64,000 nt of DNA from Bacteroidota bacterium (GTDB taxonomy: Bacteria > Bacteroidota > Bacteroidia > Chitinophagales > Chitinophagaceae), in the NCBI GenBank assembly GCA_018268085.1, contig JAFDXE010000024.1, positions 1 to 64,000 on the forward strand. Reading direction: 5' to 3'. A program made the translations under genes and the position numbers. The notes beneath the pieces were generated by a model that was not told the DNA's origin, did no database searches, and saw only the letters and a list, made by a program, of their open reading frames with translations. Position 1 is the first letter of the stretch, and each line of letters begins with the position of its first letter. This document shows, one piece after another, positions 1 to 8,993 of this stretch.

Positions 1-15
1 TAATCGAAGCTCCTT

Positions 16-55
16 CCCGAAATCGGGGTGTAATCGATTTCGGGGCTCCTTTTTT
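16..55 (+). terminator. Putative rho-independent terminator
   Basis: A perfect 10-bp stem (CCCGAAATCG at 16-25 against its complement at 35-44, 9-nt loop) is followed by a run of six T at 50-55. It would end a plus-strand transcript coming from left of the window. It could instead be a dispersed intergenic hairpin. Confidence 0.55.
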
Positions 56-56
56 G

Positions 57-84
57 TTACTTTTTTGGAGAAGCAAAAAAGTAA
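57..84. repeat. 11-bp inverted repeat
   Basis: TTACTTTTTTG at 57-67 is repeated inverted at 74-84 with a 6-nt spacer, directly after the preceding hairpin. No gene is visible in 1-150, so these two inverted repeats are all I can see there. Confidence 0.5.
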
Positions 85-150
85 AAATGAAATTTTTAAT
101 GCTGTTTCAAACTCATTGATGTATCAATAATATTATAGGCCCTGTTTTAC

Positions 151-653
151 TTAATCGTCTTGTAAAGAAACCGGGATATTTTTTATCCCATATACAATTT
201 CTTTTATCTCCTTCAATTGATCAGGCGACAAATCCTTTTTAGGAATAATAATCGCAGACGGTTATTTTGATACATTAAAAACCAGCTTTTTTGCTCAACG
301 ATTTTGAAAAATTTGTCCCATTTAATTTCTGTATAAAATGATTCGCCAAACATCTTCAGTTCATTTTTAGTCAACTCCAGTTCCAATTGCTCTTTGAGAT
401 GATTACTGGAATAATAATTTCTTTTTATGGTAAGAAAAATGGTTACTGGTTGAACGATTAAAATAAGTAGTAAGGTGATGTATTGATAAATTTCGGGTTT
501 GGGAAGGGGTAAAAAATGCAGGTAATATCCCAATATCCAGCACATCATCAACGCTGCAACGAAAAGGATAAATTTCATTATCCCCTTTTTATAGGTTAAC
601 CCAAACAATAAATTCCGGTATTCCTTAAAAGTAATTTTCGTTTTTATCTTCAT
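151..653 (-). pseudogene. YcxB-like membrane protein, frameshifted near its C-terminus
   Basis: The uninterrupted frame (653 down to 213) encodes 146 residues with two membrane segments (about 26-47 and 57-76) and a hydrophilic domain from about residue 95 that looks like the YcxB-like C-terminal domain. After about residue 130 the frame degenerates into a basic tail. The adjacent frame stays open down to a stop at 151-153 and reads IIIPKKDLSPDQLKEIKEI, typical of the end of YcxB-like domains. One base appears to be missing around 256-260. This is a recent frameshift or a sequencing error. The function of YcxB-like proteins is unknown. Confidence 0.6.
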
Positions 654-701
654 GTAAATAGTTAATAACGCAATGCGCTATCCTGTTTGCGTATTTCAAA
701 G

Positions 702-738
702 CCGGCATGTTATGAAGCCGATGGAATTATTATGCCGG
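702..738. other. Weak hairpin downstream of ndh
   Basis: CCGGCAT at 702-708 is inverted at 732-738 around a 23-nt loop. It sits between the end of ndh and the YcxB-like gene. There is no good T-run on the ndh side, so terminator function is doubtful. Confidence 0.25.
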
Positions 739-755
739 TCTTTTTATCAGGAAAT

Positions 756-2093
756 CTACACATGAACACTGCTCACCATTGATTCCCTGTTTTCTTTAAT
801 CTTCTCTCCTTTCTTCCTGGAGGTTTCCCTGTAAAATGGTTTAAAGATCAACCGCAGGTTCTGGTCGTGTGTGAAATATTTATATACCCAGTTAAAGAAT
901 ACAGAGAATCTGTTTTTCACGCCCAGCAAAAGGAAGAGGTGTAAACCCATCCAGATCATCCATGCAAAAAAACCTTTGAAATGCAATTTCGGTTTTGGAA
1001 TATCCACCACTGCCAGGTTTCTTCCTATGGTAGCCATGGTTCCTTTGTCTTTGTAGGTAAATTGTTTCAACGCTGTTGTATTTCCCTTTGCCATTGAAAC
1101 AATATTCTTCGCCAGCACATCGCCCTGTTGAATGGCAACGCCGGCCAATTGCGGGTGACCGTTAGTCCAACCCGGTTCTTCCATATAAGCTACATCACCT
1201 ATGGCGTACACATCTGTCATTCCTTCCACCGCACAATACCTGTTTACTTTAATCCGGTTGCCTTTTACCGTTAGTTCTTTGCTGATGCCTTCGGGAACAT
1301 TTCCTTTGATCCCTGCCGCCCAGATCACCATTGCTGTACGAATCGTATCGCCATTCTGCAGCGTGGCTGTTTCTCCGTCATAGTCTTTTAAAATGGTATT
1401 GGTCATAACGGTAATGCCGAGCCGCTCCAGGTATTGCCGTGATTGTTCACTCGATTGTTCGCTCATGGCGCCCAGGATTTTAGGGCCACCTTCCAGCAAA
1501 TAAATATTCATTGCTGCTGCATTCAGTTCGGGATAATCTTTCGGCACTTCGTAGCGCTTTATTTCTGAAATGGCGCCACTCAGTTCCACGCCTGTTGGTC
1601 CGCCACCCACTACCACGATATTCATCAGGCGTTCAAACCTGTTATTATCTTTTTCATCCTGTGCATTAACGGCTTCTTCAAAGAGGGTCATCAACCGGTG
1701 CCGTAACTGTAATGCTTCCACGGTGCTTTTCATGGGGAATGCATTGTCGCTTAATTGCTGGTTGCCGAAAAAGTTGGTATCGCCACCCATGGCAATTACC
1801 AGGGTATCGTATTCAAAATCGCCGATATCGGTGATCACTTTCTTTTGTGCTGTTTCTATTTTTTCAACATTGGCTAGTCGTACTCTCACATTTTTTGAAC
1901 CCTGGAATAATTTCCGCAGGGGAAAAGAAATATTGCTGGCATCGAGGCTGGCCGTAGCCACCTGGTAAAACAAAGGTTGAAACTGGTGAAAGTTAAACCG
2001 GTCTATCAGCACCACATCTACCCCTGCTTTATTATTGAGTTTACGGGCAAGTCTTAATCCGCCGAAACCTGCGCCGAGAATTACCACTTTCAT
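756..2093 (-). CDS. ndh: Type II NADH:quinone oxidoreductase
   Basis: Non-proton-pumping NADH dehydrogenase (NDH-2): a membrane-bound flavoprotein passing electrons from NADH to the quinone pool. Seen in the 445 residues: N-terminal FAD-binding GAGFGG at 7-12, second Rossmann motif GGGPTG at 163-168 for NADH, the flavin-contacting AIGD at 297-300, and a hydrophobic C-terminal stretch at about 373-407 that should anchor it to the inner membrane. Length matches NDH-2. It is transcribed alone with its own -7 element and a palindrome overlapping the promoter, suggesting specific control of this respiratory entry point. The family also contains sulfide:quinone reductases, but the overall sequence fits NDH-2 better. 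Confidence 0.92.
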   Translation of the reverse strand: MKVVILGAGFGGLRLARKLNNKAGVDVVLIDRFNFHQFQPLFYQVATASLDASNISFPLRKLFQGSKNVRVRLANVEKIETAQKKVITDIGDFEYDTLVIAMGGDTNFFGNQQLSDNAFPMKSTVEALQLRHRLMTLFEEAVNAQDEKDNNRFERLMNIVVVGGGPTGVELSGAISEIKRYEVPKDYPELNAAAMNIYLLEGGPKILGAMSEQSSEQSRQYLERLGITVMTNTILKDYDGETATLQNGDTIRTAMVIWAAGIKGNVPEGISKELTVKGNRIKVNRYCAVEGMTDVYAIGDVAYMEEPGWTNGHPQLAGVAIQQGDVLAKNIVSMAKGNTTALKQFTYKDKGTMATIGRNLAVVDIPKPKLHFKGFFAWMIWMGLHLFLLLGVKNRFSVFFNWVYKYFTHDQNLRLIFKPFYRETSRKKGEKIKENRESMVSSVHV

Positions 2094-2112
2094 ACGTAAA
2101 TAATTTAATGAG

Positions 2113-2146
2113 CAAATTTACGATATTTTCAATAATTATTGAAAAT
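2113..2146 (-). promoter_or_regulatory. ndh promoter -7 element and palindromic operator candidate
   Basis: On the minus strand a Bacteroidota -7 element TAAATTTG (plus-strand 2113-2120) lies 19 bp before the ndh ATG. Immediately upstream, at 2125-2146, is a perfect 22-bp palindrome with half-site ATTTTCAATAA. It covers the expected -33 region, so a dimeric protein bound there would block or modulate transcription. The regulator is not identifiable from the sequence. Confidence 0.6.
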
Positions 2147-2197
2147 TTAGAACTAATTAAATTTACTGGCAGCCGGGATGGATATCAGTATAACTGC

Positions 2198-3436
2198 TTA
2201 ATACAACAACCTTACCTTAATTGTTTGTTTTACTTTTTTGAGTAGTTCAGCGGCGTTTTTGCTCAGGTGCATATCTACATCGAGTACCACGTAACCAATG
2301 TCTTCATTTGTTTTGAGGTACTGCCCCAGGATATTGATGTTGTTTTTGCTGAGCATGGTATTGATCTGGCTTAACACGCCCGGCCTGTTGTAGTGAATGT
2401 GGAGGATGCGATGGGCACCTTCCTGTGGCGGCAATGCCAGTGCAGGAACGGTATGCGAACCGATACTGGTACCTTTCTCGAGGTAATTGAATAATTTATT
2501 GCTTACATCTATACCAATGTTTACCTGTGCTTCCTGTGTACTGCCGCCAATATGCGGCGTTAAGATAACATTGGGTAATCCCTGCAACACTGTAGTAAAT
2601 ACATCGCCATTCTTTTCCGGTTCAACCGGGAATACATCTACCGCAGCGCCTGATAATGCACTGCTGAGTAAAGATGTTCTTAATGACTTCAGGTCAACCA
2701 CTTCTCCCCTTGCATAATTGATGAGCACGGCTCCTTTTTTAAAATAGCGGAGGTTGGTTTTATTGATGAGGTTCTTTGTTGTTTTTAATTCAGGAACATG
2801 AAGCGTTACAATATCTGACTGCTGCAGCAATTCTTTCAATGTTTTACAACTCACTGCATTTCCCAATGGAAGTTTTGTTTCTGTATCATGGAAGATCACT
2901 TTCATGCCCAATGATTCTGCCAATACACTTACCTGGCTGCCGATGTTGCCGTAACCAACTATGCCTAATGTTTTCCCTCTTAATTCATGACTACCGCTTG
3001 CATCTTTCAACCATATTCCATCGTGTGCTGCTTTGTTCTTATCGGTGATCTTACGAATGAGCATGATGGATGATCCGATCACCAGTTCCGCAACACTTCT
3101 TGTATTACTATAAGGTGCGTTGAATACCGCCACGCCCGAAGCAGTTGCTTTTTTTAAATCAACCTGGTTTACACCTATGCAAAAACAACCGATCGCCTGG
3201 AGTTTGGTTGCCGCTTGCAATACATTTGAAGTGATATTTGTTTTACTGCGTATGCCCAGCAGGTGTACATTTTTTATTTCTTTGATCAGGTCTGCTTCAC
3301 TCATTGCTGCATTTATTTTGCGTACACTTTTGTACCCGTTTTTTGCAAACTGCTGTACCGCAACATCACTGATATTTTCAAGGAATAAAATATTGATCTT
3401 CTCTTTAGGATAACTGGTTAATTTTTTCTTTTGCAT
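2198..3436 (-). CDS. serA: D-3-phosphoglycerate dehydrogenase
   Basis: Catalyses the first step of serine biosynthesis, oxidising 3-phosphoglycerate to 3-phosphohydroxypyruvate with NAD. The 412 residues match the E. coli-type SerA in length and layout: substrate-binding GIRSKTNIT at 61-69, NAD-binding GYGNIGSQ at 161-168, the catalytic Arg in the ARGEVVD segment and catalytic His in PHIGGST, and a C-terminal ACT domain (about 340-412) that in relatives binds serine for feedback inhibition. A long intervening ASB domain as in B. subtilis is absent. A -7 element lies just upstream and the gene looks monocistronic. Confidence 0.93.
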   Translation of the reverse strand: MQKKKLTSYPKEKINILFLENISDVAVQQFAKNGYKSVRKINAAMSEADLIKEIKNVHLLGIRSKTNITSNVLQAATKLQAIGCFCIGVNQVDLKKATASGVAVFNAPYSNTRSVAELVIGSSIMLIRKITDKNKAAHDGIWLKDASGSHELRGKTLGIVGYGNIGSQVSVLAESLGMKVIFHDTETKLPLGNAVSCKTLKELLQQSDIVTLHVPELKTTKNLINKTNLRYFKKGAVLINYARGEVVDLKSLRTSLLSSALSGAAVDVFPVEPEKNGDVFTTVLQGLPNVILTPHIGGSTQEAQVNIGIDVSNKLFNYLEKGTSIGSHTVPALALPPQEGAHRILHIHYNRPGVLSQINTMLSKNNINILGQYLKTNEDIGYVVLDVDMHLSKNAAELLKKVKQTIKVRLLY

Positions 3437-3458
3437 GATAATTACACCGTATTTTGCA

Positions 3459-3466
3459 CAAATATA
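3459..3466 (-). promoter_or_regulatory. serA promoter -7 element
   Basis: TATATTTG on the minus strand matches the Bacteroidota sigma-A -7 consensus TAnnTTTG and ends 22 bp before the serA ATG. No convincing -33 TTTG was found at the expected spacing. Confidence 0.5.
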
Positions 3467-3508
3467 TCTTAGTATTCATTATTTATAAGAAACCAACGCA
3501 AAGAACCC

Positions 3509-4759
3509 ATGCGGAATCCTGTTTTATCTCTTGCCTGCCTTGTATTGCCCTGTTCAATCATATTGTCGTGCAGTTCTTCTCATAAAAAAGAAAATGTAAC
3601 AGCGGCTAAAGATTCTACACTGATTCAATTACCTGCGCCAAAAGAGATCAGTCCTTTCGAAAAAAATGCGTTGGCTGCTTCCTGTCAGCGATGGTACGAC
3701 AGCTTATTGGATAAAACCGGTTTCAATGGTGCCGTACTGGTTGCAAAAGGCGGCAATATTATTTTTGAAAAATATAAAGGAACCGGTCATCTCAATGCCA
3801 GCGATACCATTACCGATACAACGCCGCTGCACATTGCTTCTGTGAGTAAAACCATCACTGCCATGGCCATTTTAAAACTGGCACAGGATGGTAAACTGAA
3901 TATAGATGATGAGTTCAGCAAATATTTTCCCGAATTCAATTATCCGGGTGTAACCATCAGAACACTGCTAAATCACCGAAGCGGTTTGCCCAACTATTTA
4001 TATTTCATGGAAGACCTGGGCTGGGATAAATCTGTGTATATTAAAAACGAAGATATACTGGCGTGGCTGATTAACCGCAAAGCAGACATTCCAAATATTG
4101 CCACACCGGGCAAACATTTTACATACTGTAATACCAATTATGCGTTGCTGGCTTTGCTGGCAGAAAAAATTTCACACAGCAGTTTCCCCGAATTTATTCA
4201 GAACACATTTTTTAAACCGCTGGGCATGCAACACAGTTTTGTGTTTACGCATGCAGATTCGGCGAGGGTTTGTCCGAGTTACGACTGGCGTGGCCAACTG
4301 ATCCCAACCAATTTCCTCGATCATGTATATGGAGATAAAAATGTGTACACCACGGTTGAAGACCTGCTACGCTGGGACCGGGCTTTACGATGCAACCTGT
4401 TGTTTACACCAGCAACACTTACAGAAGCGTACACGCCTTACAGTAATGAAAAGCCGGGTGTGAGAAATTACGGGCTGGGCTGGAGAATGAATATTTATCC
4501 CAATGGTAAAAAACTTATTTATCACAATGGATGGTGGCATGGATATAATGCATCTTTTATCAGGCTGCTAGATGAAGACGCTACGATCATTGTGATGGGC
4601 AATAAGTTTACGAAAGCAATATACAAATCGAAAACACTGGCGCCGGTATTCGGTGCTAACTATGTGGTGGGTGAAGAAGAAGAAAACGACAACAAAACAG
4701 AAACAGTATCTCCGGCATCCGGGAATACTAAAAAGAAAGTAAGAAGACGAAGAAAGTGA
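3509..4759 (+). CDS. Serine hydrolase lipoprotein, class C beta-lactamase fold
   Basis: A secreted lipoprotein of the penicillin-binding-protein/beta-lactamase-like hydrolase family. It starts with a lipoprotein signal ending ILSC (Cys21). The three active-site motifs are present: SVSK at 111-114 (nucleophile Ser111), YCN at 206-208 and HNG at 339-341. The C-terminus is a short, very basic tail (KKKVRRRRK). Family members include esterases, D-amino peptidases and peptidoglycan-modifying enzymes, so the substrate cannot be assigned. The Cys in the second motif (YCN) is a less common variant of YxN. It is divergent from serA and convergent with the SpmAB-like gene, with only 12 bp between the stops. 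Confidence 0.8.
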   Translation: MRNPVLSLACLVLPCSIILSCSSSHKKENVTAAKDSTLIQLPAPKEISPFEKNALAASCQRWYDSLLDKTGFNGAVLVAKGGNIIFEKYKGTGHLNASDTITDTTPLHIASVSKTITAMAILKLAQDGKLNIDDEFSKYFPEFNYPGVTIRTLLNHRSGLPNYLYFMEDLGWDKSVYIKNEDILAWLINRKADIPNIATPGKHFTYCNTNYALLALLAEKISHSSFPEFIQNTFFKPLGMQHSFVFTHADSARVCPSYDWRGQLIPTNFLDHVYGDKNVYTTVEDLLRWDRALRCNLLFTPATLTEAYTPYSNEKPGVRNYGLGWRMNIYPNGKKLIYHNGWWHGYNASFIRLLDEDATIIVMGNKFTKAIYKSKTLAPVFGANYVVGEEEENDNKTETVSPASGNTKKKVRRRRK

Positions 4760-4771
4760 TCAGCGGCAATA

Positions 4772-6175
4772 TTATCCCCCAAAGAACAAGTATGCGAGTA
4801 TCACGGAAGTAATGATCCCGATAAGATCTGCCAGCAGCATTACTCCAATAGAATATCTTGTATTTTTTATTGATACTGCGCCATAGTAAACAGCCACCAC
4901 ATAAAAAGTTGTATCGGATGATCCCTGCAGTACACAACTCAATCTTCCTGCAAATGAATCCGGGCCATAGGTAGTCATTGCCGATATCATCATTCCGCGG
5001 GCACCGCTTCCGGTGAATGGTTTTACAAGCGCAGTGGGCAATCCATCTACAAAACCTGTATCAACATGCATGGCTGCAAACAGGTTTTTTATCCCGTTGA
5101 TCACGATATCAAAACAACCGCTGGTACGCAGCATGCTAATAGCCACCAACATGCCCACGAGGTAAGGAATTATTTTTACGGCGGTTTCAAATCCACCTTT
5201 CGCTCCTTCTACAAATGCATCGAAGAGGTTTATCTTTTTATACAAACCACCGGCTACAATCAGGATAAAAATCAGCAGTATCATTCCGTTGCCGAGTAAG
5301 CCTGAAAAAGTATCTACGCCGGTTTTATCCAGTGTGCGCACATACATTACAATGAGTGCGATGAGTGCAGATATTCCACCGATCCACGATAAGATCACCG
5401 GCTGAAAAATATTAATCTTTTGTTTGAAGGAAACGATGAGCAATGCAGCCAAAGTTGCTACAAAGGTTGCGATCATGCAGGGAACAAAAATATCTACCGG
5501 GTTGGCGGCACCTAATTTACTGCGGGCAGCAATGATACTAACGGGAATGAGTGTGAGCCCGGCAGCGTGCAGGCAGAGGAACATGATCTGTGCATTGGAA
5601 GCAGTGGTTTTATCTTTGTTAAGTTCCTGCAGGCTTTCCATGGTACGGATACCGAACGGTGTTGCTGCATTATCGAGCCCGAGCAGGTTGGCTGAAAAAT
5701 TCAGCGTCATGTGTCCGAGTGCCGGGTGCCCCCTGGGTACATCCGGGAAAAGTTTTGTAAAAAACGGGCCGATGATCCGGGAAAGTAACCGCATTCCTCC
5801 CGCCTTATCTGCAATGCTCATAAAACCCATGAACAGTGCCATAATACCGATGAGGCCAATACTCAGTTCCACCGCATCCTTGCAGGTAGCCAAAATACCG
5901 TTCGCCGATTGTTCCTGGTAATGAATTATGGAACCGTCTGCTTTGCGTGCATATTTATCATCACCGTTTTTATATTCGCCTTTCGCAGCAAGCACCTGTG
6001 ATATATTGGAAGGAATAGCCGCACTGTCGATGATTACGGTATGGGCAGTATCCCCCGCTTTTCCCACTACCATCCTGTTAAACATATCCGTGCCGTGCGG
6101 TTGCACCAGGGTTTTAATACCGGCAACAACAATTGCAATAATGATAAACGCACTCCAGAGCCTGCTCAATGCCAT
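4772..6175 (-). CDS. Fused SpmA-SpmB (nucleoside-recognition/gate domain) membrane protein
   Basis: A 467-residue polytopic inner-membrane protein. The N-terminal half carries the SpmA-like motif NLLGLDNAATPFG, the C-terminal half the SpmB-like motif KPFTGSGARGMM followed by SSDTTFY. In Bacillus and Clostridium SpmA and SpmB are separate proteins needed for spore core dehydration. In Bacteroidota, which do not sporulate, the two are commonly fused and the role is unknown. The gate domain is shared with nucleoside transporters, so transport of a small molecule is a reasonable guess and nothing more. About ten hydrophobic segments are visible. Convergent with the upstream serine hydrolase. Confidence 0.85.
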   Translation of the reverse strand: MALSRLWSAFIIIAIVVAGIKTLVQPHGTDMFNRMVVGKAGDTAHTVIIDSAAIPSNISQVLAAKGEYKNGDDKYARKADGSIIHYQEQSANGILATCKDAVELSIGLIGIMALFMGFMSIADKAGGMRLLSRIIGPFFTKLFPDVPRGHPALGHMTLNFSANLLGLDNAATPFGIRTMESLQELNKDKTTASNAQIMFLCLHAAGLTLIPVSIIAARSKLGAANPVDIFVPCMIATFVATLAALLIVSFKQKINIFQPVILSWIGGISALIALIVMYVRTLDKTGVDTFSGLLGNGMILLIFILIVAGGLYKKINLFDAFVEGAKGGFETAVKIIPYLVGMLVAISMLRTSGCFDIVINGIKNLFAAMHVDTGFVDGLPTALVKPFTGSGARGMMISAMTTYGPDSFAGRLSCVLQGSSDTTFYVVAVYYGAVSIKNTRYSIGVMLLADLIGIITSVILAYLFFGG

Positions 6176-6304
6176 AGCTGAATATTAAAAGCCGGAAATT
6201 AGTATTATCTGTTCGCTTACAATGAATTTGTTATTTACATTCTCCTGATCTTGGTGGAAAACCCAAATCGTTTGAAATGGATATGTATTGTGGATGGCAA
6301 AGCT

Positions 6305-6312
6305 TACCTTTG
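6305..6312 (+). promoter_or_regulatory. ychF -7 element with long leader
   Basis: TACCTTTG fits the Bacteroidota -7 consensus. It is 122 bp upstream of the ychF ATG, so the transcript would have a leader of about 115-120 nt. No strong hairpin or riboswitch was recognised in that leader. A weak -33 makes the assignment tentative. Confidence 0.4.
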
Positions 6313-6434
6313 CAGCCGAAAAAAAATTACAATCGAAGGGACAAGGAGATGGCTATGCAAGCGATGAGCTGTGGGCCTCGGGTTAAAAACTAATAACCAA
6401 CCCATCTTTCCTTCATCAAACATCTTATTTAACA

Positions 6435-7532
6435 ATGGCATTACAGGCAGGCATCGTAGGATTACCCAATGTTGGAAAATCTACTCTTTTTAACGCAGTG
6501 AGCAATAGTGCAAAAGCACAGGCGAGTAATTACAGGTTTTGTACCATCGAACCGAATGTAGGACTGGTAAACGTTCCTGATCCCCGGTTGAATAAACTGG
6601 AAGAACTGGTGAAGCCGAACAGGGTTGTGCCTACGCAGATAGAGATTGTTGACATTGCCGGTTTGGTAAGAGGCGCCAGCAAAGGAGAAGGATTGGGCAA
6701 TAAATTCCTGGCAAATATCCGGGAAGTAGATGCCATCATACAGGTGATCCGTTGTTTTGAAGACGAAAATATTTTACGGGAAGAAGGACCGATCAACCCG
6801 GTTGGCGATAAAGAGATCATTGAAACAGAATTGCAGTTGAAAGATCTCGAGAGCGTTGACAAAAAAATTCAGCGCACCGAAAAAATTGCCAAGGCTGATC
6901 CCAAAGCAAAGGCTGAACTGGATGTGCTGGTAAAATGTAAAGCCCACCTGGAACAAGGTAAAAATATCATCACGCTGGGGTTAAGTAAAGAAGACAAAGT
7001 GGCGATTGCTGATCTCTTCCTCTTAACAGACAAACACATTTTATATGTTGCCAATGTTGATGAAGCAAGTATGCATACCGGGAATAAATACAGTGATGCA
7101 CTGAAAGAAGCCGTGAAGGATGAAGGCAATGAAGTAATTGTTATGACGAATGCCATTGAAGCGCAGATTGCGGAATTTGAAAACCCTGAAGACAAACAAA
7201 TGTTCATGGAGGAATATAAAATGACTGAACCGGCACTCGACAGGCTTATACACTCCACTTATAAACTGCTCAACCTTTCTACCTACTTTACCGCCGGTGT
7301 TCAGGAAGTACGTGCCTGGACGATTGGCCAGGGCTGGAAAGCGCCACAGGCTGCCGGTGTAATTCATACGGATTTTGAAAAAGGATTTATCAAGGCAGAA
7401 GTGATCGGTTATGAAGACTTTGTAAAATATGGTTCTGAAGCTGCCTGCAGGGATAATGGTAAATTAAGGATTGAAGGAAAAGAATATGTGGTGAAAGACG
7501 GTGATGTGATGCATTTCCGTTTCAACGTATAG
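6435..7532 (+). CDS. ychF: Redox-regulated ATPase YchF (Obg-like)
   Basis: A 365-residue member of the universally conserved YchF/OLA1 subfamily of Obg GTPases, which prefers ATP and binds ribosomes and the proteasome/stress machinery in studied organisms. The P-loop GLPNVGKST is at 9-17, switch region [16 protein letters not shown] follows, and NVDE replaces the NKxD guanine-specificity motif, consistent with ATP preference. A coiled-coil segment lies around 130-200 and a C-terminal TGS domain around 280-365. Full length and intact. It is followed by a bidirectional terminator. Confidence 0.95.
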   Translation: MALQAGIVGLPNVGKSTLFNAVSNSAKAQASNYRFCTIEPNVGLVNVPDPRLNKLEELVKPNRVVPTQIEIVDIAGLVRGASKGEGLGNKFLANIREVDAIIQVIRCFEDENILREEGPINPVGDKEIIETELQLKDLESVDKKIQRTEKIAKADPKAKAELDVLVKCKAHLEQGKNIITLGLSKEDKVAIADLFLLTDKHILYVANVDEASMHTGNKYSDALKEAVKDEGNEVIVMTNAIEAQIAEFENPEDKQMFMEEYKMTEPALDRLIHSTYKLLNLSTYFTAGVQEVRAWTIGQGWKAPQAAGVIHTDFEKGFIKAEVIGYEDFVKYGSEAACRDNGKLRIEGKEYVVKDGDVMHFRFNV

Positions 7533-7576
7533 TTTCGGCTTACCGGTACCGTTAGATAAGTACATTACCAGCATAA

Positions 7577-7608
7577 AAAAAGCGTATCCTTAAACAGATA
7601 CGCTTTTT
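7577..7608. terminator. Bidirectional rho-independent terminator
   Basis: A perfect 12-bp stem (AAAAAGCGTATC at 7577-7588, complement at 7597-7608, 8-nt loop) gives T-runs on both strands. It separates the convergent ychF and fasciclin genes and can end both transcripts. Confidence 0.85.
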
Positions 7609-7627
7609 CAATTGTATGAAATATAAT

Positions 7628-8953
7628 TTACAGTGGTAATGGTAACAGCACCTGGTCGATTTTATGGATTACGCCATTAACAAAATGCTGATCGCTTGTT
7701 CCGTAAGGATCGGGAGTAAGCGGAGCTGCGTTAATGATAATGTTCGATGCTGTGGAATTATACAAACCTTTCACTGTTGCTGATGTAGCAAACGGAACAC
7801 CAAATCCGGCCTTGATGGTAACACCTGGATGCGTTGGCAATCCCTGGTTCAGTAAGGTAAGTACAGCCGTAGGATCTGTAGGGAAATTATTGGTAAACGC
7901 CCTGGCTGAAGTGATGTGATAAGATACAAGCCCCTGAACTGTTTGTGCTGTTAAGTAAGGATACAATGCAGGATTTGTAAATACATCCGGTGTGCCCGCA
8001 ATGGTTCCGGCATCTGCCAGTGCATACGCAGGTGCGTCTAAGGCTGCCTGTTGTGCTGCAGTGGTAGGATCCATTCCCAATGAAATATAATAAGCAGTTA
8101 ACTGTTGTGTGTACAACGGAAGCAATACCTGGTAAACAGCGCCGGTAATTGCCTGTTGAAACGCAGCATTCGTTGGAACAAACACGGTAAGGTTTGCACC
8201 GATAGATTCCAGCGCACCTTGTAATGTTGTTGGAACGGCATTGGCCGGAGCAGGAACAATACCACTGTCGGCACGCAATATGGCTGCTTTCAGGTAAGTC
8301 ATGTCGGGATCTGAACTTATTCTATCCCATAAAAAACGCTGTGGTGGTGTTACCAGGGCTGCAGTGTTGTGAATTACACCATTTGAAGCAAGGATGTCAA
8401 CATTGGTAATAGGCACATTGTTGATCCACGGGCCATTTGCCGTACTTGGAAATGTTGTTAAACGCAACAGGTCGCTGATGGTTGGCGCCGGGTTTAAAAT
8501 ACTTGGGTATTGAAGATTGGGATAAGTAGCCGGAATGTCTGCTGCTTTCACTGCCTGCGGAACGATGTTGTAGCTAACAATCGCTGCGGCTTGTTCGGCA
8601 GGAAACGTGGTGCTGATAAATCCCGACACAATATTATCCGGTGTACCTACAGGAATCGCACCACCTGAAACGGCAGCTACAAAACTCCTCATGGCTGCAT
8701 TACCCGGAACAAACATAGTGTACGTAGCAGACGTGTTGTTGATCAGATTTTCCAAACCACCCCTTCTTACCAGGGCAAGATATAAACTGTCATCAGGATT
8801 GGAAGCAATTGTTTCACCCAATGAACTACCGGTTGGCGTAGGCGTTGCGGCCTCTTTAAATTGCTCCGGTTCTTTGTTACAGGAAGCCGTTACCAGTAAA
8901 GCAGAAACGGCAAGCAGTGCACTGAACTTTTTACAAATTGTTATGTATTTCAT
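7628..8953 (-). CDS. Fasciclin (FAS1) domain lipoprotein
   Basis: A 441-residue lipoprotein with signal sequence ending VTASC (Cys25). Two FAS1 repeats are visible: the first around 45-200 (YTMFVPGNAAM), the second around 215-441 (LTVFVPTNAAFQ) ending in the characteristic VNGVIHKIDQVLLP. FAS1 domains mediate adhesion or bind other cell-surface molecules. The gene follows the TonB-dependent receptor by 40 bp on the same strand with no terminator between, so the two are very likely co-transcribed. The lipoprotein is therefore a candidate surface partner of that receptor. Ends at a strong bidirectional terminator. Confidence 0.85.
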   Translation of the reverse strand: MKYITICKKFSALLAVSALLVTASCNKEPEQFKEAATPTPTGSSLGETIASNPDDSLYLALVRRGGLENLINNTSATYTMFVPGNAAMRSFVAAVSGGAIPVGTPDNIVSGFISTTFPAEQAAAIVSYNIVPQAVKAADIPATYPNLQYPSILNPAPTISDLLRLTTFPSTANGPWINNVPITNVDILASNGVIHNTAALVTPPQRFLWDRISSDPDMTYLKAAILRADSGIVPAPANAVPTTLQGALESIGANLTVFVPTNAAFQQAITGAVYQVLLPLYTQQLTAYYISLGMDPTTAAQQAALDAPAYALADAGTIAGTPDVFTNPALYPYLTAQTVQGLVSYHITSARAFTNNFPTDPTAVLTLLNQGLPTHPGVTIKAGFGVPFATSATVKGLYNSTASNIIINAAPLTPDPYGTSDQHFVNGVIHKIDQVLLPLPL

Positions 8954-8993
8954 ACTCAGTTTTTTTATTGTTTGTTATCAGGAGCAGGATCAA

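Noticed and set aside
1570..1968. 132-codon plus-strand frame inside ndh
   Set aside because: Antisense shadow of a clearly identified NDH-2 gene.
5424..5921. 165-codon plus-strand frame inside the SpmAB gene
   Set aside because: Shadow of a hydrophobic gene on the other strand; no motif or start context.
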